A stretch of DNA of 64,000 nt from the NCBI RefSeq assembly GCF_914271485.1, contig NZ_CAJZAG010000004.1, forward strand, positions 62,001 to 126,000, read 5' to 3'. Both the position numbers and the translations under genes were made by a program. Position 1 is the stretch's first letter. Every line of letters starts with the position of its first letter. Below, piece by piece: positions 32,592 through 41,674 of this stretch. The DNA comes from Cupriavidus pampae (GTDB lineage Bacteria > Pseudomonadota > Gammaproteobacteria > Burkholderiales > Burkholderiaceae). A model generated the notes under the pieces. That model searched no databases and was not told the DNA's origin. It worked only from the letters and a program-made list of their open reading frames with translations.

Positions 32592-33482
32592 ATGTCTGCC
32601 AAACCGTCTGCCGACCCCGCCGCCAATCCTGCTCCCGCCCAAGACCGTCTCTCTGCCGTCCTCGAACGATTTCGTGTGCGCGCGCATCTGTTCTATACGG
32701 GTGCGCTCTGTGGGCTGACCACGTTCGACGAGAAGGGACGAGGCTTTCTGCACGTGATGCGCGAAGGCGAGATGGAGATCACGCACACCACGCGCGGCTT
32801 GCCGCGCCGCCTGCACGTCAAGGAACCGACGCTGCTGTTCTATCCGCGCTATGCGGTCCATCGATTCCACAACCCACCGGCCGATGGCTCGCAGTTCACG
32901 TGCGCGACGCTCGAGTTCGCGGGCGGCGCGATGAATCCGATCGCGCGCGCTTTGCCGCCGCTGATTGCGTTGCCGCTCGCGCGCGTGGAGGGCTTGTCGC
33001 CAGCGCTGGCGCTGCTGTTTGCCGAGACCGAGCAGGTGCGTTGTGGTCAGCGGCTACTGGCCGATCGGTTGTTCGAGGTGGTGTTGATTCAGTTGTTGCG
33101 CTGGCTGCTCGATCATCCCGAAGAGGCTGGCATCCAGCCTGGGCTGATTACGGGGTTGTCCGATGCGCGGCTGGCGCGCGCGCTGATCGCCATGCACGAG
33201 GCGCCCGGCGATGCGTGGAACCTCGAGCGCATGGCCGCGTGCGCGGGTATGTCGCGCAGTGCCTTCGCCGCGACGTTTCGCGAGGTGGTGGGGCAGACGC
33301 CCGCGGACTATCTGACCGACTGGCGGGTCAGCCTCGCGCAGGCGCGCCTGCGCGATGGCACCCCGGTCAAGCTGCTGGCCGACGAACTTGGCTATGCCAA
33401 TCCGTCGGCACTGTCGCGCGCGTTCCAGGCCAAGGTCGGCCAGTCACCGCGCGAATGGCTGCGCGCCGAAGCGGAGCGCTGA
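32592..33482 (+). CDS. AraC-family regulator with cupin domain (RclR-like)
   Basis: A 296-residue protein. An N-terminal cupin (FYTGALCGLTTFDEKGRGFLHVMREGEMEI, LLFYPRYAVHRF) is followed by a double HTH: WNLERMAACAGMSRSAFAATFREVVGQTPADYLTDWRVSLAQARL and LADELGYANPSALSRAFQAKVGQSPREWLR. The pattern is the cupin_6/RclR type that controls oxidant-response genes. The AhpD-like gene lies opposite, so it is the likely target. A repeat pair immediately upstream suggests self-control. Confidence 0.88.
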   Translation: MSAKPSADPAANPAPAQDRLSAVLERFRVRAHLFYTGALCGLTTFDEKGRGFLHVMREGEMEITHTTRGLPRRLHVKEPTLLFYPRYAVHRFHNPPADGSQFTCATLEFAGGAMNPIARALPPLIALPLARVEGLSPALALLFAETEQVRCGQRLLADRLFEVVLIQLLRWLLDHPEEAGIQPGLITGLSDARLARALIAMHEAPGDAWNLERMAACAGMSRSAFAATFREVVGQTPADYLTDWRVSLAQARLRDGTPVKLLADELGYANPSALSRAFQAKVGQSPREWLRAEAER

Positions 33483-33492
33483 CGCGCGGGCG

Positions 33493-33990
33493 TTATGCCG
33501 CAACGCGCGTGGTGCCGTCGTAGCCGGAGATCAGGCGGACCGGCTGGCCCGGGTAGAACCCGCCGGCCGAGGCCGGTTGCGTGATCGATTGCAGGCGGCC
33601 GTCCGGCGTGCGCACGGTGATCTCGAGACCTTGCGTGCGTTCGACGTGCGATTGGATCGCGTTACCGGCGAGTGCGCCGCCAAGACCACCGGCGACACCG
33701 GCAAGCAGCGAGCCGTGGCCATGACCGATGGCGCTGCCGGCAACGGCGCCGAGCAGGCCGCCACCGATGGTGCCGAACAGGCTCGAAGCCTGCGAGCTGT
33801 TGTCGATCAGCACCGGGCGGACCGATTCGACGCGTGCCGTCTGCACGTAGTCGGCACGTTGCACCTGCGAAGCCGAGTAGATCGGTTCCTGCGGATTGAG
33901 GCTGGCGCAGCCGGTGACGGCAAGCGTCGAAACCATGATGACGCCGATCAGGCCGGCACGGACAGTACGTTGAGCGGTGGTGGTGTTCAT
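33493..33990 (-). CDS. glycine-zipper 2TM lipoprotein (SlyB-like)
   Basis: A 165-residue lipoprotein. The signal peptide ends in the lipobox LAVTGC near residue 28. GTIGGGLLGAVAGSAIGHGHGSLLAGVAGGLGGALAGNAI is a glycine-zipper double hairpin that sits in the outer membrane. The C-terminal part (LEITVRTPDGRLQSITQP, PGQPVRLI) is the small beta domain of the SlyB/Pcp family. These proteins stabilise the outer membrane and often answer to envelope stress or magnesium. ATG 33990 directly precedes the signal peptide and follows AGGGGAAAC. Confidence 0.88.
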   Translation of the reverse strand: MNTTTAQRTVRAGLIGVIMVSTLAVTGCASLNPQEPIYSASQVQRADYVQTARVESVRPVLIDNSSQASSLFGTIGGGLLGAVAGSAIGHGHGSLLAGVAGGLGGALAGNAIQSHVERTQGLEITVRTPDGRLQSITQPASAGGFYPGQPVRLISGYDGTTRVAA

Positions 33991-34136
33991 CTTGTTTCCC
34001 CTGACAAGTGTTTGTTGAAAACAAATGTACCCACCGAGAATGAGCCGAAAATGAGAAATATCGGAGGTATCAGTGCGGTGAGGCAAAAAGTCACCAAGTG
34101 ACGCTAAAGTTGTCTGCACAAGTAACCGTTATTCGC

Positions 34137-34976
34137 ATGTCAATCACGATTCCTCAGCTCCCCATGGCTACTTCCTCTTCGCTCGGATCGCTTGCTGGCG
34201 TCAACCTCGACTCGTTGATGGCGACCATCCAGCGCCAACAGGGCGGCCGCGCGGCCAACCTCGCGCAGCAAGAGAAGTCGTACTCGGCCAAGCTTTCCGG
34301 CTATGGCAAGGTCATCAACGCGCTCAGCAGCCTCAAGAGCGCGGCGGCCGGGCTCGGCAAGGCGGGGCTGTTCGACCCGGTGGGCGACGATCCCATCACG
34401 GCCAAGCCCGACGCGGCCAAGATCAAGGCGGCGGTGAAGTCGTTCGTGGATTCGTACAACGCCACGCAGAAGGTGGTGTCGGGTCTCAGCGCCTATGACA
34501 AGGATGCCAAGACGGGGGCGGCGCTGTTCGGCGACAAAGCGCTCGGCGATGTGCAGACGCAGTTGCGCAAGGCGTTCTCGGATACCTCCGGCGGCTCGCT
34601 CGCGGACATGGGCCTGTCGTTCGACAACGACGGCACGCTCACGCTCGACGACGCGAAGCTTGACGCGGCCATCCAATCGAACCCGGGCGGCGTGCGTCAG
34701 TTCTTCGTGGGCGACGACGGCAAGTCGGGGCTGAGCGGTCGTATGTCGGCGCTCACTACCACGTTGACGGGCAAGGACAGCCCGCTTACGCAGGCGTTCG
34801 GTCAGGCCAGCGACATGCTGACGATGCTTGGCCACAGCCAGGACGACGAGTCCGATCGCGTGACGGCGCTGATGGCCAGCTATCGCGCGCAGTTCCAGCG
34901 CTTGAGCCTGCTCTACAACGACATGGGCGTGGCTAGCGCATTCATGTCGGATCAGCTCGCAGTGCTGAAGGGCTAA
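34137..34976 (+). CDS. short FliD-like (flagellar cap) protein
   Basis: A 279-residue protein resembling the two ends of FliD joined together. SSLGSLAGVNLDSLMATIQRQQ with LAQQEKSYSAKLSGYGKVINALSSLKSAAAGL matches FliD_N. KIKAAVKSFVDSYNATQKVVSGLSAYD, LADMGLSFDNDGTLTLDDAKLDAAIQSNPGGVRQFFVGDDGKSGLSGRM and the helical tail matches FliD_C. Ordinary FliD is 450 residues or more; the exposed central domains are absent. No flagellar gene is nearby. ATG 34137 or 34164 could be the start, neither with a clear ribosome site. It may be a remnant or a cap for another filament. Confidence 0.75.
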   Translation: MSITIPQLPMATSSSLGSLAGVNLDSLMATIQRQQGGRAANLAQQEKSYSAKLSGYGKVINALSSLKSAAAGLGKAGLFDPVGDDPITAKPDAAKIKAAVKSFVDSYNATQKVVSGLSAYDKDAKTGAALFGDKALGDVQTQLRKAFSDTSGGSLADMGLSFDNDGTLTLDDAKLDAAIQSNPGGVRQFFVGDDGKSGLSGRMSALTTTLTGKDSPLTQAFGQASDMLTMLGHSQDDESDRVTALMASYRAQFQRLSLLYNDMGVASAFMSDQLAVLKG

Positions 34977-34986
34977 AAGGTTCGGA

Positions 34987-35889
34987 TTAACTTCGCAGGA
35001 AGGGCGACAGCAGCGTCGCCACCCAATCCATAAATGCGCGCACGCGCAGTGGCAGGTTGCGCCGCTGTGCGTACAGCAGCGTCACCGGCATCGCGGCCGG
35101 TTGCAGGTCGGGCAGGATCTCCACCAGCACGCCCGCGTCGATGAGTGGGCGCATCGTGTGCGAAGGCGCCTGCACGATGCCCAGCCCCGCGAGCGCCGCG
35201 GCCTCGTACGAGTGACCGTTGTTCACGGTGACCGCGCCCTGCATTGGCACCGCCACGGTGCTCCCATCCTCCACATACTCGAATCCCGACGAGCGCTGAC
35301 CGAACGTACCGACGAAATGTATGAGGCGGTGGCTGGCAAGGTCCGCCACGGTGCGCGGCGTGCCATAGGCGCGCAGATAGTCGGGGCTCGCGCAGTTCAG
35401 CAACGGCAGTGTGCCCAGCGGACGGGCCACGAGGCTGCTGTCCTCGAGCGGACCGATACGAATCACGCAGTCGAACCCTTCGCGTACGAGGTCCACGCGC
35501 CGGTCGGTACCGCTGATCTCGATCGACAGGTCCGGATGCGCGGCGAGGAATTCCGGCAGGCGCGGTAACACCATCTGTTGCGCCACGCCCGCTGGCATAT
35601 CGACGCGCAAACGACCCTTCAACGCATGTTTGCCATGGCGGAACATGCCGTGCAACTCATCCATATCGTCGAGCAGATCGCGCGCGCGTTCGTAAAACAC
35701 CTGGCCATCGGGTGTGAGCTGAACCTTGCGCGTGGTGCGATGGAATAGCTGCGTGTCGAGCGACGCTTCCAGCCGCTGCACCGCCATCGAGACTGCGGCC
35801 TTCGACAGTTCGAGGCTGGCCGAAGCGCGCGCAAAACCGCCGAGATCGGCGACGCGCAGGAAGATGCGAAGCGTGTCGAGACTGTCCAT
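34987..35889 (-). CDS. LysR-family regulator (CrgA-like)
   Basis: A 300-residue regulator: MDSLDTLRIFLRVADLGGFARASASLELSKAAVSMAVQRLEASLDTQLFHRTTRKVQLTPDG is the HTH and linker of the CrgA/DhcR-like group. The effector domain has RVDMPAGVAQQMVLPRLPEFLAAHPDL. It is divergent from an SDR gene, and a symmetric LysR box lies 14 bp upstream of its start, where it could both repress itself and activate the SDR. Confidence 0.88.
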   Translation of the reverse strand: MDSLDTLRIFLRVADLGGFARASASLELSKAAVSMAVQRLEASLDTQLFHRTTRKVQLTPDGQVFYERARDLLDDMDELHGMFRHGKHALKGRLRVDMPAGVAQQMVLPRLPEFLAAHPDLSIEISGTDRRVDLVREGFDCVIRIGPLEDSSLVARPLGTLPLLNCASPDYLRAYGTPRTVADLASHRLIHFVGTFGQRSSGFEYVEDGSTVAVPMQGAVTVNNGHSYEAAALAGLGIVQAPSHTMRPLIDAGVLVEILPDLQPAAMPVTLLYAQRRNLPLRVRAFMDWVATLLSPFLRS

Positions 35890-35902
35890 AGTGCTTGTTA
35901 TT

Positions 35903-35919
35903 GTTCACGGAGCGTGAAC
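35903..35919. promoter_or_regulatory. LysR box between LysR gene and SDR
   Basis: GTTCACG-GAG-CGTGAAC is a perfect 7-3-7 dyad. It contains TCACGGAGCGTGA, which meets the T-N11-A rule for LysR sites. It is placed 14 bp from the LysR start and 97 bp before the SDR. Confidence 0.65.
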
Positions 35920-36015
35920 GGTTATATCGCTCGCGCGTAGTTTATTCCGATTCGATGGCGCAATACAGTGGGATCAACGCATCGATTTGCCGATGCCCGA
36001 CAAAAGGATCCCATC

Positions 36016-36804
36016 ATGAACCAAGCCAGACAAACCAATCCCTCCGCCCCCATCGCCCCCATCGCCCTTATAACCGGTGGCAGCCGCGGCCTCGGTCGCA
36101 ACGCCATCGAACATCTGGCGCGCGCGGGTACCGACATCATCCTGACCTATCACAGCAACCGCGCGGAAGCCGAGGCTGCCGTAGCGGCGGTACAGGCCGA
36201 AGGTCGCCGCGCGGCGGCGCTGCAGCTCGACGTCGGCGATAGCACGACGTTCGCGGCGTTTGCCGCCAACGTGAAGTCAGTACTCGCCGACTGGCAGCGC
36301 ACGCAGTTCGACTACCTCGTCAATAACGCGGGTATCGGCATGCATTCGCTGATCGAAGAAACGACCGAGGAACAGTTCGACGAACTGATGCGCATCCACC
36401 TGAAGGCGCCGTACTTCCTGACGCAGAAGCTGCTACCGCTGATTGCCGACGGCGGCCGCATCCTCAACGTCTCGAGCGGCCTCGCACGTTTCGCGTTGCC
36501 CGGCTACTCCGCGTACGGCGCGATGAAGGGCGGAGTGGAAGTGCTCACTCGCTATATGGCGAAGGAACTCGGTGCGCGCCATATCAGCGTCAATACCCTC
36601 GCCCCCGGTGCGATTGCCACCGACTTCAGTGGCGGTGTCCTGCGCGACAACCCGCAGGTCAATGCGATGGTCGCATCGTTCACGGCGCTTGGGCGCGCCG
36701 GTGTGCCCGACGATATCGGCGGCGTGGTGGCGGCGCTGCTCGCGCCTGGTACCAAGTGGATCAACGCCCAGCGCATCGAGGCGTCAGGCGGCATGCTGAT
36801 CTGA
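36016..36804 (+). CDS. short-chain dehydrogenase/reductase
   Basis: A 262-residue SDR. TGGSRGLGRNAIEHLARAG is the cofactor site, NNAGIGMHS follows at about residue 103, and the catalytic SSGLARFALPGYSAYGAMKGGVE shows Ser and YxxxK. The Arg in TGGSRG favours NADP(H). The C-terminus ends IEASGGMLI, typical of FabG-like enzymes. ATG 36016 follows AAGGATC. It is the probable target of the divergent LysR gene. Substrate unknown. Confidence 0.88.
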   Translation: MNQARQTNPSAPIAPIALITGGSRGLGRNAIEHLARAGTDIILTYHSNRAEAEAAVAAVQAEGRRAAALQLDVGDSTTFAAFAANVKSVLADWQRTQFDYLVNNAGIGMHSLIEETTEEQFDELMRIHLKAPYFLTQKLLPLIADGGRILNVSSGLARFALPGYSAYGAMKGGVEVLTRYMAKELGARHISVNTLAPGAIATDFSGGVLRDNPQVNAMVASFTALGRAGVPDDIGGVVAALLAPGTKWINAQRIEASGGMLI

Positions 36805-36848
36805 GGCGAAGCGAGCGCTAACAATCGCTACAAGTCAAACGCCACACA

Positions 36849-37799
36849 TCAAGCCTTGCGCGCGCGGCCTCCGGTCGCGCGTTTTGGTTTGTCGGTGGCC
36901 GGAAAATGCCGGCCCACGCGTTCCTGCAACCACGCATGCAACAACCGGATCGCCGGCGAGAACTGCTTGCGATGGGGACATACGAGGTTCAGTGGGATGG
37001 CATCACCGAGTACGTCCTCTTCCAGCAGTGGTAGTAACCGGCCCGCGTGAAGATCTTCCGCGACATCGAGCCGCGACTTGTACGCGATGCCTTCACCGGC
37101 CACGGCCCAGCGCCGCACGATATCGGCATCGTCGCTGACCAGCGGTCCCGAGACCGCCACGATGCGGCGCTTGCCGTCTTCCTGGAACGTCCACTTGTCG
37201 TACACGCGCCCGTGCAACATAAAGCGCAGGCACGTGTGCGATGTCAGCGCGTCGAGCGAAGCCGGCGCGCCATGCGCGGCAAGGTAGGCCGGCGATGCCA
37301 CCACCACGCGGCGGTTACCCGGATCGACCGGCATGGCGACGTAGCTCGAGTCTTCCATGTTGCCGTAGCGCAGCGCCACATCAATCGGGTCGCGAAACAC
37401 ATCGGCCACCTGGTCCGAGAACGACAGTCGTAGCGTCAGTTGCGGATGCGCGCGGCGGAAGTCGGTGAGCATGGGCAGCAGCACGTTGCGGCCCAGATCC
37501 GAGGGCGCGGCGATCTGCAACACGCCCTTGATCGCCGCGGTCTCCGCGTGCACGCGTTCATGTCCTTCGCGCAGCGACTCCAGCGCGCCCTGCGCATAGG
37601 GCAGATATTGCTCGCCGTCGGCGGTCAGCCGCAGGCTGCGCGTGGAGCGCGCAAACAGCCGAATGCCAAGGTCGCGCTCCAGCCGCTGAATCGCGGCGCT
37701 GACCTGACCGGGCAACAGGTTGATCTCGCGCGCGGCGGCCGAAAAGCTGCCGAGCGCGGCGGAACGGACGAACAGGGCAAGGTCATCGATGCGGATCAT
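36849..37799 (-). CDS. LysR-family regulator (CrgA-like)
   Basis: A 316-residue LysR protein starting MIRIDDLALFVRSAALGSFSAAAREINLLPGQVSAAIQRLERDLGIRLFARSTRSLRLTADG. The effector domain carries LQIAAPSDLGRNVLLPMLTDFRRAHP and DVALRYGNMEDSSYVAMPV. A basic tail (KPKRATGGRARKA) ends the protein. It is divergent from the MRJP-like gene across 117 bp and is its likely regulator. Confidence 0.88.
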   Translation of the reverse strand: MIRIDDLALFVRSAALGSFSAAAREINLLPGQVSAAIQRLERDLGIRLFARSTRSLRLTADGEQYLPYAQGALESLREGHERVHAETAAIKGVLQIAAPSDLGRNVLLPMLTDFRRAHPQLTLRLSFSDQVADVFRDPIDVALRYGNMEDSSYVAMPVDPGNRRVVVASPAYLAAHGAPASLDALTSHTCLRFMLHGRVYDKWTFQEDGKRRIVAVSGPLVSDDADIVRRWAVAGEGIAYKSRLDVAEDLHAGRLLPLLEEDVLGDAIPLNLVCPHRKQFSPAIRLLHAWLQERVGRHFPATDKPKRATGGRARKA

Positions 37800-37916
37800 G
37801 GGTAGGGCTCATTTTCACTTGGATAGAGAAAGTGCTGCCCGATTTTGCCTCTTTCCGATTCAGTTGGCGATGGCCAAGATGGATCCATCGCAATCAGCTT
37901 TTTCGCCGAGGTCATC

Positions 37917-39089
37917 ATGCAAGCCCAGTCGTCGTTCCCACGGTTCTCTCATCTCGCAGCCGCACTCGCACTCGCCGCGCCATTGGCGCTGGCTGCCAAT
38001 CCCGCGGTAACCATGCTGCCGGCGGAGCGCAATGTGGGCAAGCTCGAGCAGGTTTTTGCATTCCGCGGTGCGATGCCGACCGGCGTGACCGTCACCGAGA
38101 CCGGCCGCATCTTTGTCAACTTCCCGCGCTGGGGCGACGATGTGCCGTTCACGGTCGGCGAGATCCGCGGCAATCAAGTGGTCCCTTACCCTGATGCGGC
38201 GATCAATCGCGCCGACAACCCGCAAGGCTTTCTGAGCGTGCAGAGTGTCGTGGCCGATGGCCAGGGTAAGGTCTGGATCCTCGATACCGCCGCGCCCGGG
38301 TTCTCCGCACCGATTCCCGGTCGCGCACGGTTGGTCGCGGTCGATCTGACCACCAACAGGATCGTGAAGTCGATCGTGTTCCCGTCCGAGGTGATCCTGC
38401 CGAGCACCTATGTGAACGACATGCGCTTCGACTTCCGCACCGGTCAAGCCGGCACGATCTACGTCACCGATTCATCGGTGTCCGGTCCGGGCGCGATCAT
38501 CGTGGTCGATATTGCCAGCGGCCGTGCCATGCGCCGGTTGAGCGGCGATGTGTCGACGTCGGTGGACAAGTCGTTTGTGCCAGTCGTGGAAGGCAAGACC
38601 ATGATGAACCGCGCGGCCGATGGCAAAACCAGCCCGTTCGGCGTGGCATCGGACGGCATTGCGCTGTCCGCCGACGGCAATACGCTGTACTTCTCACCAT
38701 TGTCGAGCCGCCACCTGTACGCGGTGCCGACGCCATTGCTGCGCGATCCGGCGGCGACCGATGCGCGGATCGCGTCCGCGGTAAAGGACCTTGGCGAGAA
38801 GGGGGCGTCGGATGGCCTGGAGGCCGATGCCGATGGCGCGGTGTACGCCACCGACTATGAGCACAATGGCGTTCGCAAGCGCCTGCCCGATGGCCGTTGG
38901 GAAACCATCGTGCACGATCCGCGCGCGCTGTGGCCGGACACGATGTCGATCGGTCCCGACGGCTATCTGTACTTCACCGCGAACCAGTTGCATCGGATGC
39001 CGGGCTTCAACGGCGGCAAGGACCTGCGGAGCAAGCCGTATTCGCTGTTCCGCGTGAAGATCGACGCCAAGCCCGCGCCGACGCGCTGA
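37917..39089 (+). CDS. secreted MRJP/gluconolactonase-like beta-propeller protein
   Basis: A 390-residue exported protein. A signal peptide (HLAAALALAAPLALAANP) precedes a six-bladed propeller of the major-royal-jelly/L-dopachrome tautomerase-related family: GRIFVNFPRWGDDVPFTVGEI, VWILDTAAPG, YVNDMRFDFRTGQAGTIYVTDSS, GIALSADGNTLYFSPLSSRHLYAVPT and MSIGPDGYLYFTANQLHRMPGFNGG. Bacterial members have been annotated as lactonase-like, but their substrate is mostly unknown. ATG 37917 starts right before the signal peptide; the in-frame codon at 37845 would block it. Confidence 0.85.
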   Translation: MQAQSSFPRFSHLAAALALAAPLALAANPAVTMLPAERNVGKLEQVFAFRGAMPTGVTVTETGRIFVNFPRWGDDVPFTVGEIRGNQVVPYPDAAINRADNPQGFLSVQSVVADGQGKVWILDTAAPGFSAPIPGRARLVAVDLTTNRIVKSIVFPSEVILPSTYVNDMRFDFRTGQAGTIYVTDSSVSGPGAIIVVDIASGRAMRRLSGDVSTSVDKSFVPVVEGKTMMNRAADGKTSPFGVASDGIALSADGNTLYFSPLSSRHLYAVPTPLLRDPAATDARIASAVKDLGEKGASDGLEADADGAVYATDYEHNGVRKRLPDGRWETIVHDPRALWPDTMSIGPDGYLYFTANQLHRMPGFNGGKDLRSKPYSLFRVKIDAKPAPTR

Positions 39090-39102
39090 GGTAACGAGAG
39101 GG

Positions 39103-39480
39103 TCAGCCGGCGCTGCGGTCCAGCACCACGAAGTACTTGCGCACGGCCTCGACCACTTCGAAGGTGCCTTCGAAGCCGGACGGAATCACGCAGGCGTCGC
39201 CGGGGCCGAACTCGCGCGCGTTGCCTGCCTGATCGGTGATACGCACGCGACCGCTGATCACGTGGAAGAACTCTTCCTTGCTTGGCGGGAACACGATGCG
39301 CCATGCGCCGGGTTCACAGGCCCAGATGCCGCAGTCGAAGTCGCCGCGCTCGGCGCTGTAGTGCGTCCAGGTGGTGCGATCGGGGTTGCCGATGACCAGA
39401 CGGTCGGGGCTCGGGCGGTCATGCGTGGGCGCCGGGTCCGCGCGAAAGTCGATCAGGGCAGGAGCTGTGGTCATGGTCAT
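39103..39480 (-). CDS. cupin domain protein (DUF861 / EutQ-like)
   Basis: A 125-residue single-domain cupin. GDFDCGIWACEPGAWRIVFPPSKEEFFHVISGRVRITDQAGNAREFGPGDACVIPSGFEGTFEVVEAVRKYFVVLDR follows the cupin_3 plan with the EEFFHVISG and PSGFEGTFEV motifs. Members often sit beside amino-acid or ureidoglycolate metabolism genes, but here the neighbours (MRJP-like and phytase-like) give no pathway. ATG 39480 and 39474 are equally possible starts. Confidence 0.85.
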   Translation of the reverse strand: MTMTTAPALIDFRADPAPTHDRPSPDRLVIGNPDRTTWTHYSAERGDFDCGIWACEPGAWRIVFPPSKEEFFHVISGRVRITDQAGNAREFGPGDACVIPSGFEGTFEVVEAVRKYFVVLDRSAG

Positions 39481-39512
39481 GCAGGTTGGGAAGCTGATAT
39501 CGCGAAAGCGCG

Positions 39513-40688
39513 TCAGTTTACCGGCGGCAGTACCTCGAACGCCAGCAATTGCGTGATCTGCGGCGGGTGGAAATTGTCGTCGGATACCAGCACCAGCGTG
39601 TCGTGACCGTTGGGCAACTTAGGTCCCCACGCAATGCCTTCGAGGTTGTCCAGGCGCTGTAGCGACAGCGTCTTGAGGTTGAGCACCAGGCGCTTGGTGG
39701 CCGGCTTGAACGCCCCTTCGCGCAGCGCGGGGATCTCGCGCACGTCGGTGGCGTCCCGGACATCCATCTCGTAGATGCGGATGTCGTTGGACCAACGACC
39801 GTTCTCGTCCTGCGCGGCGCCGCGTTCGAGCATCAGAAAGCGGTGGTCATCCACCGCCAGCATGTCGGACACGCCGTTCTCGCCGTGCTTGCCCTTGGCC
39901 GGCACCGGCACTACCGCATCAATTGGATAGGCAATCTGCCGCAGCACAGCGCCGTCGCGGCCGAATTCGGTGACGCGCCCAAAGGCGCCTCGCTCCGGCG
40001 TGGGCAGCGGGCCGTCCTCGTGCGTCGGGCCCTCCATCGCGGCCCACAACGTGCGGCCGTCGGCCGAGAACGTCAGGCCTTCGAACGTTGCGTTGAAGCG
40101 CGAGCCGCTGCCGATGGGATTGCAGAGCCGCAGCATTGACGGCGGTTCGATGCGACTGATGAACGCACCGGTCGCGGAGCCATGCGTGATCGACGGGTCG
40201 CGATGTGTGGTCAGGCAATCGCCCTCGCTCGTGTACCAGAGCGTCTGATCGGTCGGATCGATGCGGATGGATTCGAAGTCCGCGATCTCGCCGCGCGCGA
40301 ACACCTGACGCAGGCGCGACGGATAGGGTTTGCCGTCCTGCTGGGTGAAGACAGACACGCCGGTCAGCGAAATGCCGCGAAACGCGTCGGCATCGAGATC
40401 GAGCTTTGCCGTGTAGAAGCGCGCCGGCGACTTTTCCGAGCGATCGTCACTGACCAGAATCCAGGTGTTGGAGGTGGGGTCGTAGTCGAGGCCGGACAGG
40501 CCGCCGACCTCGGTGTCGCGAAACATCTCGCCGGAGGCGATGCGCTGTTCGCCGATAAAGCGCAATGTGCCGACCGCGCGTTCGGCCGCGTGAGCAAGCG
40601 GGGCGGTCAGCAGGGTCAGCGCGCAGAACGCGGCCAGCATCGTCTTCAACGTCGTCGGGACAGTCCGTGGGGAAGAAATTGCAGGCAT
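39513..40688 (-). CDS. esterase-like activity of phytase family protein, exported
   Basis: A 391-residue protein with a clear signal peptide (TMLAAFCALTLLTAPLAHAAE). FRDTEVGGLSGLDYDPTSNTWILVSDDRS, FADFESIRIDPTDQTLWYTSEGD, TFEGLTFSADGRTLWAAMEGP and LDNLEGIAWGPKLPNGHDTLVLVSDDNFHPPQITQLLAFEV are the repeats of the phytase-like/DUF3616-related propeller (PF13449). These periplasmic proteins have phosphodiesterase or esterase-like activity in the few cases known. An in-frame extension to 40868 lacks a signal peptide at its start and is rejected. Confidence 0.87.
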   Translation of the reverse strand: MPAISSPRTVPTTLKTMLAAFCALTLLTAPLAHAAERAVGTLRFIGEQRIASGEMFRDTEVGGLSGLDYDPTSNTWILVSDDRSEKSPARFYTAKLDLDADAFRGISLTGVSVFTQQDGKPYPSRLRQVFARGEIADFESIRIDPTDQTLWYTSEGDCLTTHRDPSITHGSATGAFISRIEPPSMLRLCNPIGSGSRFNATFEGLTFSADGRTLWAAMEGPTHEDGPLPTPERGAFGRVTEFGRDGAVLRQIAYPIDAVVPVPAKGKHGENGVSDMLAVDDHRFLMLERGAAQDENGRWSNDIRIYEMDVRDATDVREIPALREGAFKPATKRLVLNLKTLSLQRLDNLEGIAWGPKLPNGHDTLVLVSDDNFHPPQITQLLAFEVLPPVN

Positions 40689-40866
40689 GTGCGGTGTGGT
40701 TGTCGTGCGGGAGAACGCGCGATTGTGCCAGCGGACGATGACACCACCTTGCCGCTGCACCCGGTTCTTGTTGTCATGCCGCTCGGGAATACCACCCGAT
40801 TTCGGGGCGAGCTCTTTGCCCGAATGTTGTTTTTTGGCACGCCTGATTACGGGTATGATCGCCAGC

Positions 40867-41661
40867 ATGTCGCGCGCTTCTCACCTCTCTCCGAAGTTGC
40901 ATCTCACTGCCAGCCATGGTTTTGCGCTGCATGAGAGCCGGCAGCCGGGTTTTCAGCGCGCGTGGCATATGCATGACTGTGGCATGTTGCTATGGCCGCG
41001 CTCGGGGCGGCTGAGAACGGTGTGGGATGCGTCTTCCGGATCGTCGGAGGAAACGGCTACAGCTACAGGTGCGACGCATGATGCGACGCTCGTGCGTGGC
41101 ACGGCGGTGTTGTTGCCGGCTTCCACCACGCATGTGACGACGTCGGATCCCGGACGCCAGCATCACGGCGAGCTCTATCTACCGCCGGACCGGCTGCACC
41201 AATGTCGGCAGTTCGGTGGGCTGCATCTCGATGCCGCCACGGTGGCGATGCTTGAAGCCCTGCTGGCACCGACGATTACGCCAACAAGCGCGGCGTGGCT
41301 GGTGCGCGCGGTGGTCGAGCAAATCGTGGCGGGGCGGTTGCCGTCTTTGCCAGCGGAGGTGCCGGCCGAGCCGGCTTCCATCGTGCTGCGCATGGTGCGG
41401 CGCTTCACGGTGGCACTGGAGTGCGATCGGCCGCTGCCGTCGATTGACGCCGTGGCTGCCGACCTCGGCATTTCTCTGCGCCGGTTGCAGCGCGCCTGCC
41501 AGATCGAACTAGGCGCCAGCCCGGTGGAGATCCGGCGCCGTGTGCTGGCTTCTCATGCACGCGCGCTGCTGGCCTCCGGTCAGACCGCGGCGCAGGTGAG
41601 TGTGCAGCTTGGCTTCGCCAGCAGCGGCCATCTGCACCGTCTGCTGCGCGAAGTCACCTGA
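40867..41661 (+). CDS. AraC-family regulator
   Basis: A 264-residue regulator. The N-terminal cupin-like part has FQRAWHMHDCGMLLWPRSGRL and VLLPASTTHVTTSD. The C-terminal HTH has PSIDAVAADLGISLRRLQRACQIELGASPVEIRRRVLASHARALLASG and VSVQLGFASSGHLHRLLREV. It ends 13 bp from the convergent RidA-PhzF-Bug operon. That operon's promoter carries 21-bp-spaced repeats, so it is the suggested target. ATG 40867 was chosen; ATG 40855 is four codons upstream. Confidence 0.85.
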   Translation: MSRASHLSPKLHLTASHGFALHESRQPGFQRAWHMHDCGMLLWPRSGRLRTVWDASSGSSEETATATGATHDATLVRGTAVLLPASTTHVTTSDPGRQHHGELYLPPDRLHQCRQFGGLHLDAATVAMLEALLAPTITPTSAAWLVRAVVEQIVAGRLPSLPAEVPAEPASIVLRMVRRFTVALECDRPLPSIDAVAADLGISLRRLQRACQIELGASPVEIRRRVLASHARALLASGQTAAQVSVQLGFASSGHLHRLLREVT

Positions 41662-41674
41662 TCTCCGAACTACG

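Noticed and set aside
34137-34976. Part of a flagellar operon
   Set aside because: Neighbours are a lipoprotein and a LysR gene; no other flagellar gene is present.
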